This document shows positions 24,890-33,661 of a stretch of DNA of 64,000 bases, one piece after another. The notes under the pieces are model-generated. The model did not search any database. It worked only from the letters and a program-made list of their open reading frames with translations, and was not told the origin of the DNA. Positions within the stretch are counted from its first letter, which is position 1. Each line of letters begins with the position of its first letter. The DNA lies in NCBI RefSeq assembly GCF_042680125.1, contig NZ_JBHTNY010000009.1. One strand, written 5' to 3'. Source of the stretch: Robinsoniella peoriensis (lineage in GTDB: Bacteria; Bacillota; Clostridia; Lachnospirales; Lachnospiraceae). The position numbers and the translations under genes are program-made.

Positions 24890-26725
24890 TTATCTGCCGC
24901 CCGCCGTTCCGAACAATTTCTCCTTATACGCCGGAGCGTGGACCGCAAGGTTGTACCGCTCAATGCCGCATTTGTAAAGGCACACGCCCCGCTGGGGAAA
25001 GCGGATGAGGTTATATTCGGATTCCTCCAGCTGGAGGGAGTCGATATAGAACCGCTTGTCAATATTGCCTGCGTTAAACAGAAACGCATGAGACGGAATG
25101 GAAAACAGGGGCTTTGTCAGCTCCCGGATATGCTCAATGTTGAAGTCCTCCAAGTTCTGCGACGAAAGGATGACCGCCGATTCCTTCTTACGCACACGCT
25201 TCATGAAATTGCGGATATATTCAATAGCCGTCAGGTTGGTGAGGAACAGGTACAGCTCGTCAATGGCGGCGGCGGTGTTGCCCTCGGTCAGCAGCTTGTC
25301 GCTCATAAAGGACAGCACGTTAAACAGCAGGGCGTTCTTCACGTTCCGGCTGGCCTGCAAGAGTCCCTTGACGCCGAACACAATGAAGCGGTCGGAGGTC
25401 ACGTTGGTGTGACCGTTGAAGAACTGACTCTCCGCGCCCATGCACATGGAGTGGAGCCCCAGCAGGATTTCCTGCAAAAGCTCCGGCGGGTAGAGCTGAT
25501 ATTTGGTCTTGTCATAGCCCTTGTACTCGGCTTCAATCAGGGCATACAGGTCGGACAAAATGGGATAGTCCGTGGTGCCAAGGCTCCTGAAATCGGTGCG
25601 GTCGCTGATGCCGAATTGTTCGTACAGCTTGCCCAGCATGATTTCAATGGCGTCAATGTGGCGGTCTGAAAAATCTTTGTAGCATCGGAAGAAATCCTTG
25701 AGAAAGCTGATGTGCTGACTGAGCTTGGTGGACTGGCGGAATGCCTGGGGCGCGTCGGTATCCTCCGGGCTGCCGCCCTCGTCCCATGTTTTCGGCTCCA
25801 GCGGATTAATCCGGTACCGGCCCGACATAAGGTCAATGAAACAGCCGCCGAGGTTTTCTGCCAGCTCCACATATTCGTGCTCGGGGTCCAGGCACAGAAC
25901 GGACTTGCCTGATTCGAGGATATTGCAGAGAATGAGCTTGAGAAGATAGCTCTTGCCCTGACCGGAGTTCCCCAAAATCAGCACATTGGCATTTGTTTTG
26001 TCATCGTCGCGTTTGTCAAAATCCGCGATGATATTCGAGCCGAATTTGTCCCTGCCGAGGTAAAATCCATGAGGATCGGTCTTGCCGCTGTAGTTGAAGG
26101 GATAAAGGTTTGCCACGGAGCTTGCGGGCAGCACCCGTTCAAACTGGCTGGCGAACACATTCCATCCGGCGGGGCCTACGGCGAGAAAGCCCTCCCGCTG
26201 GCGCAGCATGAGCCGATCCACATTGAGCTTACTGCGCACCAGCTCGGTGAGGACGTCGGTCTGGAGGAGCTTCAGCGCATCGGAGTCGTGAGCGGTCAGC
26301 TCAAGAAACACAGCGCAGTGCAGGAGCGGCTCCCGGTTGCGGTGCATGGAGGACACCAGCGTGACAACATCCTGCAAATTGCTCTCGGCGGTGACCGTCT
26401 GCTGGAGGTCGTTGGTGCTGCTTTTATCCATGCGGTTTTTGTTGGCGGCGTTGTGGATGATTTTCTTTTCCTCGGCCGCCGTTACCTGTCTGGTGTAGAT
26501 GCGCAGGGTCACGCCGTCCTTTTCTCCAAGGTGGCGTAGGATGGCCTGTTCCTCTGTGGTGGTGGGGTATTCCCGCAGCACCCACACACAGCGGTAGGTG
26601 TTGCCGCAGAGGAAGTGATCAGTATTGAATTTGATGATGCCCGGTGCGATCATGTCAAGGAAATCCTTGATTTTTACATCTTCCTGTGGCGGAGATTGAG
26701 GACTTCTTTTTCTTGCCATCGGCAT
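24890..26725 (-). CDS. virB4: VirB4 secretion ATPase
   Basis: Start ATG 26725 has AGAAAGGAAG directly ahead, giving 611 residues. Walker A is GNSGQGKS (252-259), with AAAIDELYLF as Walker B and VILSSQNLEDF near the end, as in TraE/TrsE-type VirB4 proteins. The N-terminal 200 residues are the usual non-ATPase domain. It energises assembly of the transfer channel on the membrane's inner face. A terminator-like hairpin lies 40-65 bases ahead of the start, and beyond it a plus-strand VOC cassette separates VirB4 from its normal partners VirB3 and the 27355 protein. Confidence 0.93.
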   Translation of the reverse strand: MPMARKRSPQSPPQEDVKIKDFLDMIAPGIIKFNTDHFLCGNTYRCVWVLREYPTTTEEQAILRHLGEKDGVTLRIYTRQVTAAEEKKIIHNAANKNRMDKSSTNDLQQTVTAESNLQDVVTLVSSMHRNREPLLHCAVFLELTAHDSDALKLLQTDVLTELVRSKLNVDRLMLRQREGFLAVGPAGWNVFASQFERVLPASSVANLYPFNYSGKTDPHGFYLGRDKFGSNIIADFDKRDDDKTNANVLILGNSGQGKSYLLKLILCNILESGKSVLCLDPEHEYVELAENLGGCFIDLMSGRYRINPLEPKTWDEGGSPEDTDAPQAFRQSTKLSQHISFLKDFFRCYKDFSDRHIDAIEIMLGKLYEQFGISDRTDFRSLGTTDYPILSDLYALIEAEYKGYDKTKYQLYPPELLQEILLGLHSMCMGAESQFFNGHTNVTSDRFIVFGVKGLLQASRNVKNALLFNVLSFMSDKLLTEGNTAAAIDELYLFLTNLTAIEYIRNFMKRVRKKESAVILSSQNLEDFNIEHIRELTKPLFSIPSHAFLFNAGNIDKRFYIDSLQLEESEYNLIRFPQRGVCLYKCGIERYNLAVHAPAYKEKLFGTAGGR

Positions 26726-26762
26726 TTCTTCCTTTCTGATTTTGATTTTGATTTTGAATATA

Positions 26763-26790
26763 GGAAAAGCCGCCACATTAGTGACGGCTT
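26763..26790 (-). promoter_or_regulatory. Terminator-like hairpin in the VirB4 leader
   Basis: On the minus strand AAGCCGtCAC and GTGgCGGCTT pair across four bases and are followed by TTCC. The hairpin is close to the ribosome-binding site of virB4. Confidence 0.6.
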
Positions 26791-26869
26791 GAAGTAAAAT
26801 GGTTCACTTTGATAAAGATGTGAGGTATAATTATTTTCTAAACCCTGTATTCAATTAAGGAGAAAATAT

Positions 26870-27307
26870 ATGATTGATAATTTTCAGATGACCTTTCATC
26901 ACATAGGCAAACCTGTTCCGTTAGAAAACATTAAAGATAATAAGGATACGAAGTACAGTCCTCTGTTCGACATGTACTCGTTGGATATGAAAAATGATTT
27001 GTCCCTTCCAATAGAGTTACATGCTTTCGGTGAAAATTCCTCACTTGATGTTAGAATCCAAAAAGAACCTCACGTTGCTTTTAAGGTGAATGATATTGAG
27101 TCTGCCTTGGATGGGAAAGAAATCGTCATGCCGCTTTATCAGCCTTTTGCCGGGTATCGCTGCGCCATGGTTATCATTAACAAGCAGCTGATCGAGTTAA
27201 TCGAAACGACATTATCTGAAAGTGAAATTTGGGGAGACGGAATATTTAAGGACAGTATTCTTTATCCCAAAGGGAAACACGTTTTAGATGAATCTGCGGA
27301 AAAGTGA
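26870..27307 (+). CDS. VOC/glyoxalase-like protein (cargo)
   Basis: The 145-residue plus-strand product has the vicinal-oxygen-chelate outline: TFHHIGKPV at the start, HVAFKVNDIESALDGKEI in the middle, and VIINKQLIELIE near the end, where the metal ligands usually fall. Family members isomerise, open or bind small molecules, including some antibiotics; the substrate here is unknown. It is AT-rich and faces the ICE genes on both sides. AAGGAG precedes the ATG, and a strong bidirectional terminator follows. It therefore looks like an inserted passenger splitting the VirB3-VirB4 cluster. Confidence 0.65.
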   Translation: MIDNFQMTFHHIGKPVPLENIKDNKDTKYSPLFDMYSLDMKNDLSLPIELHAFGENSSLDVRIQKEPHVAFKVNDIESALDGKEIVMPLYQPFAGYRCAMVIINKQLIELIETTLSESEIWGDGIFKDSILYPKGKHVLDESAEK

Positions 27308-27312
27308 TTTGC

Positions 27313-27348
27313 GGAAAGCCGGGGGTGCATACTTCCGGCTTTCCGTTT
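27313..27348. terminator. Bidirectional terminator between VOC cassette and ICE gene
   Basis: GGAAAGCCGG (27313-27322) and CCGGCTTTCC (27335-27344) form a perfect ten-base stem. It lies between two convergent genes and is followed by GTTTAT on the plus strand. Confidence 0.75.
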
Positions 27349-27354
27349 ATCTGT

Positions 27355-27942
27355 TCACTCATTCAAAATAACCCAGCGTTCCCCATCGTAATCCTCATAC
27401 ACCTCGGTCGTGACATTCTGCTCATAATAGACACCCAGCAGACGCTTGATGTCCGATTCACCCGCCTTGCGCACCGTGAAGCCCTGATCCTTGAGGCTCT
27501 TTTCGATGCGGGAAAGGTATGGCTGAACATCGCTTTCTTTTTCATTCCGAAGCCGTATAATGATTAAAAATTCCCGCGCCGTTGCCATCTGCACCTGCAT
27601 ATGGTCAAGGGCTGTCTGATCCTGTGCCAGCAGCTTTCGGATGACGGGGTTCTGCTCGGCGTCCATTCTGGCTTTCAGGTAGCTTTTGTTGTCCTCAAAA
27701 TTTTCCCGGCTGTTCAGGCACAGCATTTCAATATCCGAGATGCCTTTCAGCACATTCATAAGGGCATAAATCCTTGCTCCGATGCTGGAATTGGACAGGA
27801 CACTGATATTGGTAGGCTTGATCATAAAAAATACCAGCTCGCCGTGGGGAGTCACAAGGCTGTGGCCGGTGATGCCCTCGATGTCCATGAGCTGGCGGGT
27901 GGAGGCTTTTTCTCTGGCCTCCTGCTTCTTTTTCCGGTTCAT
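27355..27942 (-). CDS. VirB4-associated soluble conjugation protein
   Basis: ATG 27942 is preferred because GGAGGGCG sits ahead of it and the codons overlap the end of the VirB3-like gene. The 195-residue product starts with a basic segment (RKKKQEAREKAS) and continues VTPHGELVFFMIKPTN and AREFLIIIRLRNEKESD, an alpha/beta layout like the N-terminal domain found in VirB4 proteins. It is therefore likely a channel-assembly partner. In related ICEs a protein of this kind sits between VirB3 and VirB4, which fits this order once the VOC cassette is ignored. Confidence 0.65.
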   Translation of the reverse strand: MNRKKKQEAREKASTRQLMDIEGITGHSLVTPHGELVFFMIKPTNISVLSNSSIGARIYALMNVLKGISDIEMLCLNSRENFEDNKSYLKARMDAEQNPVIRKLLAQDQTALDHMQVQMATAREFLIIIRLRNEKESDVQPYLSRIEKSLKDQGFTVRKAGESDIKRLLGVYYEQNVTTEVYEDYDGERWVILNE

Positions 27943-27944
27943 AT

Positions 27945-28202
27945 TCACGCCCTCCATTCATAGGTCTGCTGCTTTCCAAAAAAGAAAGCGGCGGCGTAGC
28001 GGATAAAATCAAGGATGCTCACATCCTCGAAGCGGATGGATAAAAAGGCATAGACCGCCGTCACGACAATGGGTGGCAGCCAGCCGAGCCGTGAGAGTGC
28101 GAACACTGAAATCAGGCAGCCGATGCCGATGATTCCGATGTCACGCAGCTCCCACAGCCACAGGGTTGCCTTGGATTTTAGGTTGTCGGGGTAGATGTAC
28201 AT
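27945..28202 (-). CDS. PrgI/VirB3-like membrane protein
   Basis: The 85-residue product begins YIYPDNLKSKATLWLWELRD and has two hydrophobic spans (about residues 23-41 and 43-60) followed by a cytosolic tail. This is the PrgI/VirB3 pattern of conjugation systems, in which the small protein tethers VirB4 to the membrane. Its start overlaps the end of the C5-methyltransferase gene by 25 bases. The next gene downstream overlaps or abuts it, so the cluster is one message. Confidence 0.78.
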   Translation of the reverse strand: MYIYPDNLKSKATLWLWELRDIGIIGIGCLISVFALSRLGWLPPIVVTAVYAFLSIRFEDVSILDFIRYAAAFFFGKQQTYEWRA

Positions 28203-30436
28203 GGGGGTGATTCCTCCTGTTCCTCATCAATTTTTCGCAAAAAATAGGCGATACCGCGGAGGACAAAGTCCACACAGGGTATCGCCACACTATTTCCAAG
28301 AGCCTTATATCTGGCGCTGTCCGATGCGCCGGGAATCAGAGTCCAGCCATCGGGAAAGCCTTGAAGCCGTTCGCATTCCAGTGGGGTGAGCCTGCGGATG
28401 AGGTTGCGCCTTTCGACAATGCATTTATTCTGACTGACATACTGGCTGCCGATGCCTTTCTCATCCCCCCGGCACAACGCACCTACCACCTCTTGGTATG
28501 GCTCACACACTGCGTGCCGATCAGAGGTCGTAATGGTGTAGCTGATGTCCGACTGACAGCCGAGGCCGTTCCCGCCGTTTTCCGGTTCCCTGTCGATGGT
28601 ATTGCCCGCAATGCAGATGGTTTCCTGCATTGCGGGATTCCCCACCAGCGGAACATTGTTGCCCCCGGTTCCCATACGGGCGGACATGGTGGGCGCCACA
28701 GCATGCGGGCCGGTATAGCGGCTGTCGATGCCGTGATTTTCAAACAACACCGGCTGATTATTTCCGCTCATCCCGGCACTGGCTGTAATGGTGGGGCAGA
28801 TGCCCTCGCCAATTTCAGCGCCGCCCTGTTGGGTTGCCATGACCAGCGGCTGATTGTTCCCGCCCTGCCCGAAGCCTGCGGATACCGTTTGCGATACCGC
28901 CACCGGCCCGGTAAAGCGGGAATCCTGTGCGTGGTTGTCAAACACCAGCGGCTGGTGTCCATGCTCCTGTGCGCGAAGGGTGCCGGTGATATCCTCGGTG
29001 CAGTGCATCTGGCTGCCGCCCTGATCGTTGAGACACAGCACCGATGGCGCTGTGCCTGTTTTAATGGTAGGGGAACACTCCGCCTGATAGCCGATTCCTC
29101 TGGCATCGGCACTGGCGCTGCCGCAGAAGCCTGCGGTTAGCACACAGGGGTAGCCTTGTCCGGCCTGTCCACCGCCGCCGGTTAGCGAGGTGTGCGTTTC
29201 AGGTGTCAAAAAACAATCCCCGTCCCCTTTGCTGACAACGCCTGCCGCAAACAGAAGCCCCGCCGGGTTCCTGCCCCCGCCACCGTCCGCACCGGCAAGG
29301 GTCGGCGCCACACCCTCCGGTGCGAACACACGGCTTTGCTGGGTGTCCCAGCTGTTCATGCAATTGGGCTGAGATACCAGCGGAGGATGCCCTCCCATAC
29401 CGGCGCGCAGTGTGGACGCCACATCCTCGGTGACATCCATCCGTTCGCCGCCCTGATCGTTCAAGCACAACAGCGGATGTGCCACAAAGGTCTGCTGCTT
29501 CATCCCTGGCTGCGCACCCAAGGAACCAGCTACATCATGGAGATCCCGCACTTCATCACGCTGATTCGCGGCAAAGGCTATCGCTGTTTTTTCTTCTGTC
29601 TGGATATATCCGTGCCCGCCGCCTTCGCCGCCATAGAGGGCGGGCCATGTTCCGGTTTCTTCAAAAATGCGGCGGCTCTGCACATCCCATGGGGTCAGGC
29701 AAGTCCCGCCTGTATCATCAAGGCATCCTTCAGCTGGAGCGGCAGTTCCTTTCCTCTGGCCTCCGCTCTGCGCAATATCCCCAAACAAGCTGTCTTGCTT
29801 AAATAGTATTTCTGGTGCGGTCGTGCCTCCAAAATCTGCGACAAGGAAGATGCGACGGCGGCGCTGGGCGACTCCCCAGAATTGAGCGTCCATGACACGC
29901 CAAGCCAGGCTGAATTCATCTCCCAAAAGGACAGCCCCAGCAGATTCCCAGCGCCCGGACTCAGGTCGAGGCACATCACAGGCACTGTACTTAATGCGGA
30001 CGATCTCTTCAATGACCGCCCTGAAATCCTCCCCCTCTGCCGAGCTGAAAGCTCCGGGGACATTCTCCCAAACGAGGTATCGAGGTCGAACAAGGTAAGC
30101 TGGTACGTTTCGTTGCTCATCACCTTTTCTCATCTCCTTTGTAATTCTGGTTTGCTCCATAAACAGCCCGGAACGCTCACCCGCCAAGCCCCGGCGCTGG
30201 CCAGCGACCGATAAATCTTGGCAGGGTGAGCCGCCGCAAATGACGTCCACAGGCGGCAGTTTCGATCCGTCCAGCTTTGTGATATCCCCGACATGGAGCA
30301 TTTCGGGGAATCGGATTTTGGTCACTTCAATGGGAAAGGCTTCAATTTCACTGGCCCATACGGGAGTGATACCGTTGCGGATAGCCGCCAATGGAAAACC
30401 TCCGATCCCATCGAAGAGGCTCCCCATCGTCATCAT
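28178..30436 (-). CDS. C5-cytosine DNA methyltransferase with large repeat insertion
   Basis: The 752-residue product is a C5 methyltransferase. Motif I is GSLFDGIGGF (5-14), motif IV GGSPCQDLS with the catalytic Cys72, motif VI WENVPG, motif VIII QRRRRIFLVAD (191-201), and motifs IX-X LTPLECERLQGFP (from 683) and KALGNSVA. Between VIII and IX, where the target-recognition domain belongs, lie about 480 residues instead of the usual 100-200. They contain about ten diverged repeats with cores such as STLRAGMGGHPPLV and PTMSARMGTGGNNVPLV. It could protect the ICE from restriction in new hosts. Its position between VirB6 and VirB3 genes shows it is part of the backbone. Confidence 0.9.
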   Translation of the reverse strand: MMTMGSLFDGIGGFPLAAIRNGITPVWASEIEAFPIEVTKIRFPEMLHVGDITKLDGSKLPPVDVICGGSPCQDLSVAGQRRGLAGERSGLFMEQTRITKEMRKGDEQRNVPAYLVRPRYLVWENVPGAFSSAEGEDFRAVIEEIVRIKYSACDVPRPESGRWESAGAVLLGDEFSLAWRVMDAQFWGVAQRRRRIFLVADFGGTTAPEILFKQDSLFGDIAQSGGQRKGTAAPAEGCLDDTGGTCLTPWDVQSRRIFEETGTWPALYGGEGGGHGYIQTEEKTAIAFAANQRDEVRDLHDVAGSLGAQPGMKQQTFVAHPLLCLNDQGGERMDVTEDVASTLRAGMGGHPPLVSQPNCMNSWDTQQSRVFAPEGVAPTLAGADGGGGRNPAGLLFAAGVVSKGDGDCFLTPETHTSLTGGGGQAGQGYPCVLTAGFCGSASADARGIGYQAECSPTIKTGTAPSVLCLNDQGGSQMHCTEDITGTLRAQEHGHQPLVFDNHAQDSRFTGPVAVSQTVSAGFGQGGNNQPLVMATQQGGAEIGEGICPTITASAGMSGNNQPVLFENHGIDSRYTGPHAVAPTMSARMGTGGNNVPLVGNPAMQETICIAGNTIDREPENGGNGLGCQSDISYTITTSDRHAVCEPYQEVVGALCRGDEKGIGSQYVSQNKCIVERRNLIRRLTPLECERLQGFPDGWTLIPGASDSARYKALGNSVAIPCVDFVLRGIAYFLRKIDEEQEESPPCTSTPTT

Positions 30437-30819
30437 CAGGCCATCCTCATCGCCTGCTGGGGAGCTTCGGCCGGTTCGGTGCCTTTGGCTCTGCCGACAG
30501 CAAAGCCGTTTTCCTGTTCCATCACCCGGCGAACCGGGATTCCGATTCTGACCGCTTCCTCGATTTCAAGGTGCATTCCGAAGGAAATACGGTCGCCATA
30601 GCACCACAGCTCGTCGCAGCGGGGCAGCATGGCAAGCCCCATATCCAGACCCGCCTGGCGCTCCTGCGGCTTGGAATCATCAAGGAGCTGCGGGTATAAC
30701 AGATGGGGCGCAAAAAAAGCGTGCCCCTCGCTCATCACATGGCGGCACGCTTTCCTGGCAAATTCGGTATTCTGTTCGATGTCCCCGGCGTAGGGGGACG
30801 CCACATAGATTAGTTTCAT
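30436..30819 (-). CDS. DUF4406 / nucleoside-deoxyribosyltransferase-like protein
   Basis: ATG 30819 has AAAGGAAAA ahead. The 127-residue product starts KLIYVASPYAGDIEQNTEFA, the standard opening of the DUF4406 branch of the nucleoside 2-deoxyribosyltransferase fold, and later has CDELWCYGDRISFGM. The fold can cleave N-glycosidic bonds of nucleotides. The exact role on mobile elements is unknown; handling nucleotides during transfer is a guess. It ends PQQAMRMA, one of the shared Met-x-Met tails. The stop touches the start of the methyltransferase gene. Confidence 0.78.
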   Translation of the reverse strand: MKLIYVASPYAGDIEQNTEFARKACRHVMSEGHAFFAPHLLYPQLLDDSKPQERQAGLDMGLAMLPRCDELWCYGDRISFGMHLEIEEAVRIGIPVRRVMEQENGFAVGRAKGTEPAEAPQQAMRMA

Positions 30820-30838
30820 AGGCTTTTTCCTTTCTGTG

Positions 30839-31744
30839 CTATTTTGGCGCAACCGCCTGCACGATGGTGCGGGTGGTGTTGACGGCCGCCTGTGCGGTAT
30901 ACACGGCGCTCATCACATTGGCCTTTGTGCTGGTGTCCAGCCCGAATGCTCCGGCAATTCGCGGCACTTCTCCGGCGGCCAGCATCAGACCAAGCCCCAG
31001 CAGGGCATGGGTTCGCAAGACCATAAGCCCTGCGGCGAGGATGGTTGCCTGTAAAAACGTGGTCAGGCACAGGCCGATAATCTGCTTGCACCACTGGGTA
31101 AAGCCGTCGATGTAGCCGCGAGGGACGGAGAACATATACAGGCTGCCCACGGCGATTTGGATCAGCAGGATGCCTCCGCGCTTCAGGTTGGCAAAGAACA
31201 CCTTAATGACCGCGTAGCCCATCATGATAATCATAAAGAGCAGCAAGATCGGGCTTGTAATGACAGACAGACCTCCGAACACACCGGAGCCCATGGCGCC
31301 GCCGATATCCGGTGAGCTGCCAAGCTCGGAAATGATATTCCCGGCAAGGTCGCCGAAGCTGGTACCGTAGCCGGTGATGCCCGCCGTGAGGCTGCTCTGG
31401 AGATTGACCGAGAGCTTGAACAGCTCCACCGGCACGATGGTAAAAAGGGACACCGCCATAAAGCCCTTGATGGCGTTTAAGGCGGTGTCCTTCACGCTGC
31501 CCCGCCCGTGCTGGTATTCGATGCCGGTTTCAAACGCCGACACCACCAGCCCGGTTCCGTACAGCGCCCAAGCCAGATAGGAAAAAAACAGGACGATGGA
31601 CTGTACCCAGCTCATCTCAAACAGCTCCACGCCCATGTTTCCCATCTGCGCAAAGAAGTCGGCCAGAAAGCCGACCACCTGTCCGTAGAGCCATTCGATG
31701 ATCTGATCCATGACGGTTCCAAGGACGAAGTCCCAGATAAACAT
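30839..31744 (-). CDS. VirB6/TrbL-like polytopic membrane protein
   Basis: ATG 31744 follows GAAAGGGGTG and gives 301 residues with six or more hydrophobic spans. The N-terminus (FIWDFVLGTVMDQIIEWLYG) and the span SVITSPILLLFMIIMMGYAV match the TrbL/VirB6-type inner-membrane channel protein of Gram-positive ICEs. It should form part of the DNA path through the membrane. A terminator-like hairpin precedes the gene. The DUF4406 and methyltransferase genes follow closely. Confidence 0.83.
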   Translation of the reverse strand: MFIWDFVLGTVMDQIIEWLYGQVVGFLADFFAQMGNMGVELFEMSWVQSIVLFFSYLAWALYGTGLVVSAFETGIEYQHGRGSVKDTALNAIKGFMAVSLFTIVPVELFKLSVNLQSSLTAGITGYGTSFGDLAGNIISELGSSPDIGGAMGSGVFGGLSVITSPILLLFMIIMMGYAVIKVFFANLKRGGILLIQIAVGSLYMFSVPRGYIDGFTQWCKQIIGLCLTTFLQATILAAGLMVLRTHALLGLGLMLAAGEVPRIAGAFGLDTSTKANVMSAVYTAQAAVNTTRTIVQAVAPK

Positions 31745-31772
31745 TGGATTCTCACCCCTTTCTGTGGAAATA

Positions 31773-31807
31773 AAAAAGGCACACCATAGCAATGCCTGCG
31801 GTGTGCC
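31773..31807 (-). promoter_or_regulatory. Terminator-like hairpin in the VirB6-like leader
   Basis: On the minus strand GGCACACC and GGTGTGCC form a perfect eight-base stem followed by six T (31778-31773). It lies about 30 bases ahead of the gene start. Confidence 0.65.
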
Positions 31808-31944
31808 AACATATCTGTCTGAACAAATTTCGGGCAGGGCGCAAAGATTTAGAAGACTTCAAAAACGACTTGACAATCTGCTCGTTCAGAGCTTCAATAC
31901 CACACAACGGTGGCCACCGAAATTAGGAAAAGGAGGTCAATTGC

Positions 31945-32112
31945 GTGGCAGACTACAAAAAAATGTATGATTCGCTGTTTAACGATGTGACAGATGCCAT
32001 TTCGCTGCTTCAGCGTGCGCAGCAAAAGACGGAGGAGCTTTTCATCTCCGGCAATGACGGCGTTATTGTGGAGCTCAAAAGAGATTCCGAGCCTGACGGC
32101 AGCGATAAATAG
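31945..32112 (+). CDS. Small 55-residue protein on the opposite strand
   Basis: GTG 31945 is preceded by a full AAAAGGAGGT site and opens a 55-residue frame. It starts ADYKKMYDSLFNDVTDAISL and continues LLQRAQQKTEELFIS. Near-identical small helical proteins are common in phages and ICEs of Clostridia, with no known role. It is closed by a strong terminator at 32132-32166. It is the only clear plus-strand gene that looks like ICE backbone rather than cargo. Confidence 0.72.
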   Translation: MADYKKMYDSLFNDVTDAISLLQRAQQKTEELFISGNDGVIVELKRDSEPDGSDK

Positions 32113-32131
32113 CGAAATTCGTTTACAAACA

Positions 32132-32166
32132 GCAAGGAGAGCGGTTCTGCCGCTCTCCTTGTTTTG
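32132..32166 (+). terminator. Strong intrinsic terminator
   Basis: CAAGGAGAGCGG and CCGCTCTCCTTG form a long perfect stem with a short TTCTG loop, followed by TTTTG. It ends the small plus-strand gene at 31945-32112. A second hairpin for the opposite direction, GCGCAC/GTGCGC with six T, lies at 32193-32226. Confidence 0.85.
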
Positions 32167-32212
32167 CTGCCACAAACGCCTTTTGGGGGAAATAAAAAAG
32201 CGCACCATGGGT

Positions 32213-32635
32213 TCATTCACAGTGCGCCTTGGAGCATAATTCCGATTGGTTTTTCAGCTCGCTCATCCTGACGGGGTCTATATAGTGGGTGGCATAGGCT
32301 TTTTCAATGTCCTCGCCGCCGCTTTTGGAAAACCGGAGCTTCTTTGCGTGAGGGCGGTTTTTCAGTCCCCACTGCTTATAAAAGGTCCACGAAGCCTTGA
32401 GATTGTTTTTCGCGGCATAGCTTCGGATTTCCCGCATGATAAGGGACAGTTTGGAGAGGTTCACTTTGCAGACACGCTCCAAATAATCCACCTTGCCGAA
32501 GCGCCACTGCTCATAATCCTCTTTGGATAGGATGTCTAAATCCATCAGCACCTGCACGGGGACAGCTATGCCGCTCTTTTGCAGCTGCTGATACATGGAG
32601 TTATGGATTTTCCCTTTCATATCATTGCTGTTCAC
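32213..32635 (-). CDS. Unknown basic ICE protein near the AbiE pair
   Basis: The 140-residue product starts with DMKGKIHNSMYQQLQKSGIA and has a basic helical centre (SLIMREIRSYAAKNNLKASW, KNRPHAKKLRFSK). It looks like a small DNA- or RNA-binding protein. It follows the AbiEii gene by 18 bases, so it may be the third gene of that operon. Its last codons lie inside the hairpin that ends the transcript. I do not recognise a family. Confidence 0.6.
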   Translation of the reverse strand: MNSNDMKGKIHNSMYQQLQKSGIAVPVQVLMDLDILSKEDYEQWRFGKVDYLERVCKVNLSKLSLIMREIRSYAAKNNLKASWTFYKQWGLKNRPHAKKLRFSKSGGEDIEKAYATHYIDPVRMSELKNQSELCSKAHCE

Positions 32636-32653
32636 CGCATCACCTCCTGCGCA

Positions 32654-33661
32654 TTACAGCATTTTCTGCTGGGTTTGCCCACCGGGAGCCTGCGTCCTTT
32701 CAAGCCCCTCATCCAACTGGAGCAGGGTTTGATTCAAGGCTGCCATGCTTTCGGATAACCGTACCGGTGAAAGAATATCCCGCTGCGAAAACACATAAAT
32801 CTTCTGCATTTTTGAAAAGGCCGCCGCCAGCTCGTCATCTGTGCCAACCGCATCAAACAGTGTGAATTCGGAAAACGGCTTTTCCGACAGATCACTTCCG
32901 ATCCGCTCCCTTTCTTCTTTCCGCTTATAGGCGAGCATGGCTGTGAGCTCTTCCGGCGCTGAGAGCAGGGTGCGGATTCTTTCCTGTTCCATCATGATGG
33001 AAAGATCATAAAGGTGCTTTGCGGTATCAAACAGCATCCGCCGCTGGTAATAAAACTCCGCAGCCAGTATTTTATCCGCGAAGATCCGTTCCAGTTTGAT
33101 GGTCTGCACAGAAAAGGGCTTTACGCCATAAGCCGATTCGAGAATTTGCCGCTGCTCACCGGTTGCCTCCGAATAAAGCAGCGGTGAAACTTCAAGGGCT
33201 TCCACCGGTTCACTGATGGTGAAGGAGGTTGCTTCCACTTTGACATAGCCAAAACGCTGCAGTGAGTCAGCGGAATCCACCGCAGTCACAGGTACATATT
33301 CATATACGCTGGTGATGCTGCCCCTCTGATTGCTTTCTCTGGCTTTATCGGTTGTCCTTGAAAGAGTATGATAGCCGTTTGCCGATGTTTCCAGCCGCTT
33401 TTTTCCCTGACTTTTTGAACAGTCTTGAACCGCAACCGTCAGATCAATATCTTCCGAAAAGCGTTTCATGCGGCCGATGGATTTATACAGGGCGGTTCCG
33501 CCTTTGAAGTATGCGGGAAGGAAATTCTGCTTTTCGGACAGTTCCCATAACAGCAGCGTCAGATAATAATCCTTTTCGACAATGTCACTTCGGATGCCTG
33601 TTCTGCGGCTGACGTCCGAGAGCAGGGCTTCAAATGCGTCTTTATCCTGATGTAAGTTCAT
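32654..33661 (-). CDS. abiEii: AbiEii-family nucleotidyltransferase toxin
   Basis: The 335-residue product matches the AbiEii/AbiGii nucleotidyltransferase toxins: EKDYYLTLLLWEL, FKGGTALYKSIGRMKRFSED with the GG-x-x-L motif, and EDIDLTVAV with the metal-binding acidic residues, then KLERIFADKIL. Such toxins modify nucleotides or tRNA and block growth, halting phage infection. The antitoxin gene overlaps its start by 20 bases. On an ICE the pair can give phage defence and also keep the element from being lost. Confidence 0.88.
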   Translation of the reverse strand: MNLHQDKDAFEALLSDVSRRTGIRSDIVEKDYYLTLLLWELSEKQNFLPAYFKGGTALYKSIGRMKRFSEDIDLTVAVQDCSKSQGKKRLETSANGYHTLSRTTDKARESNQRGSITSVYEYVPVTAVDSADSLQRFGYVKVEATSFTISEPVEALEVSPLLYSEATGEQRQILESAYGVKPFSVQTIKLERIFADKILAAEFYYQRRMLFDTAKHLYDLSIMMEQERIRTLLSAPEELTAMLAYKRKEERERIGSDLSEKPFSEFTLFDAVGTDDELAAAFSKMQKIYVFSQRDILSPVRLSESMAALNQTLLQLDEGLERTQAPGGQTQQKML

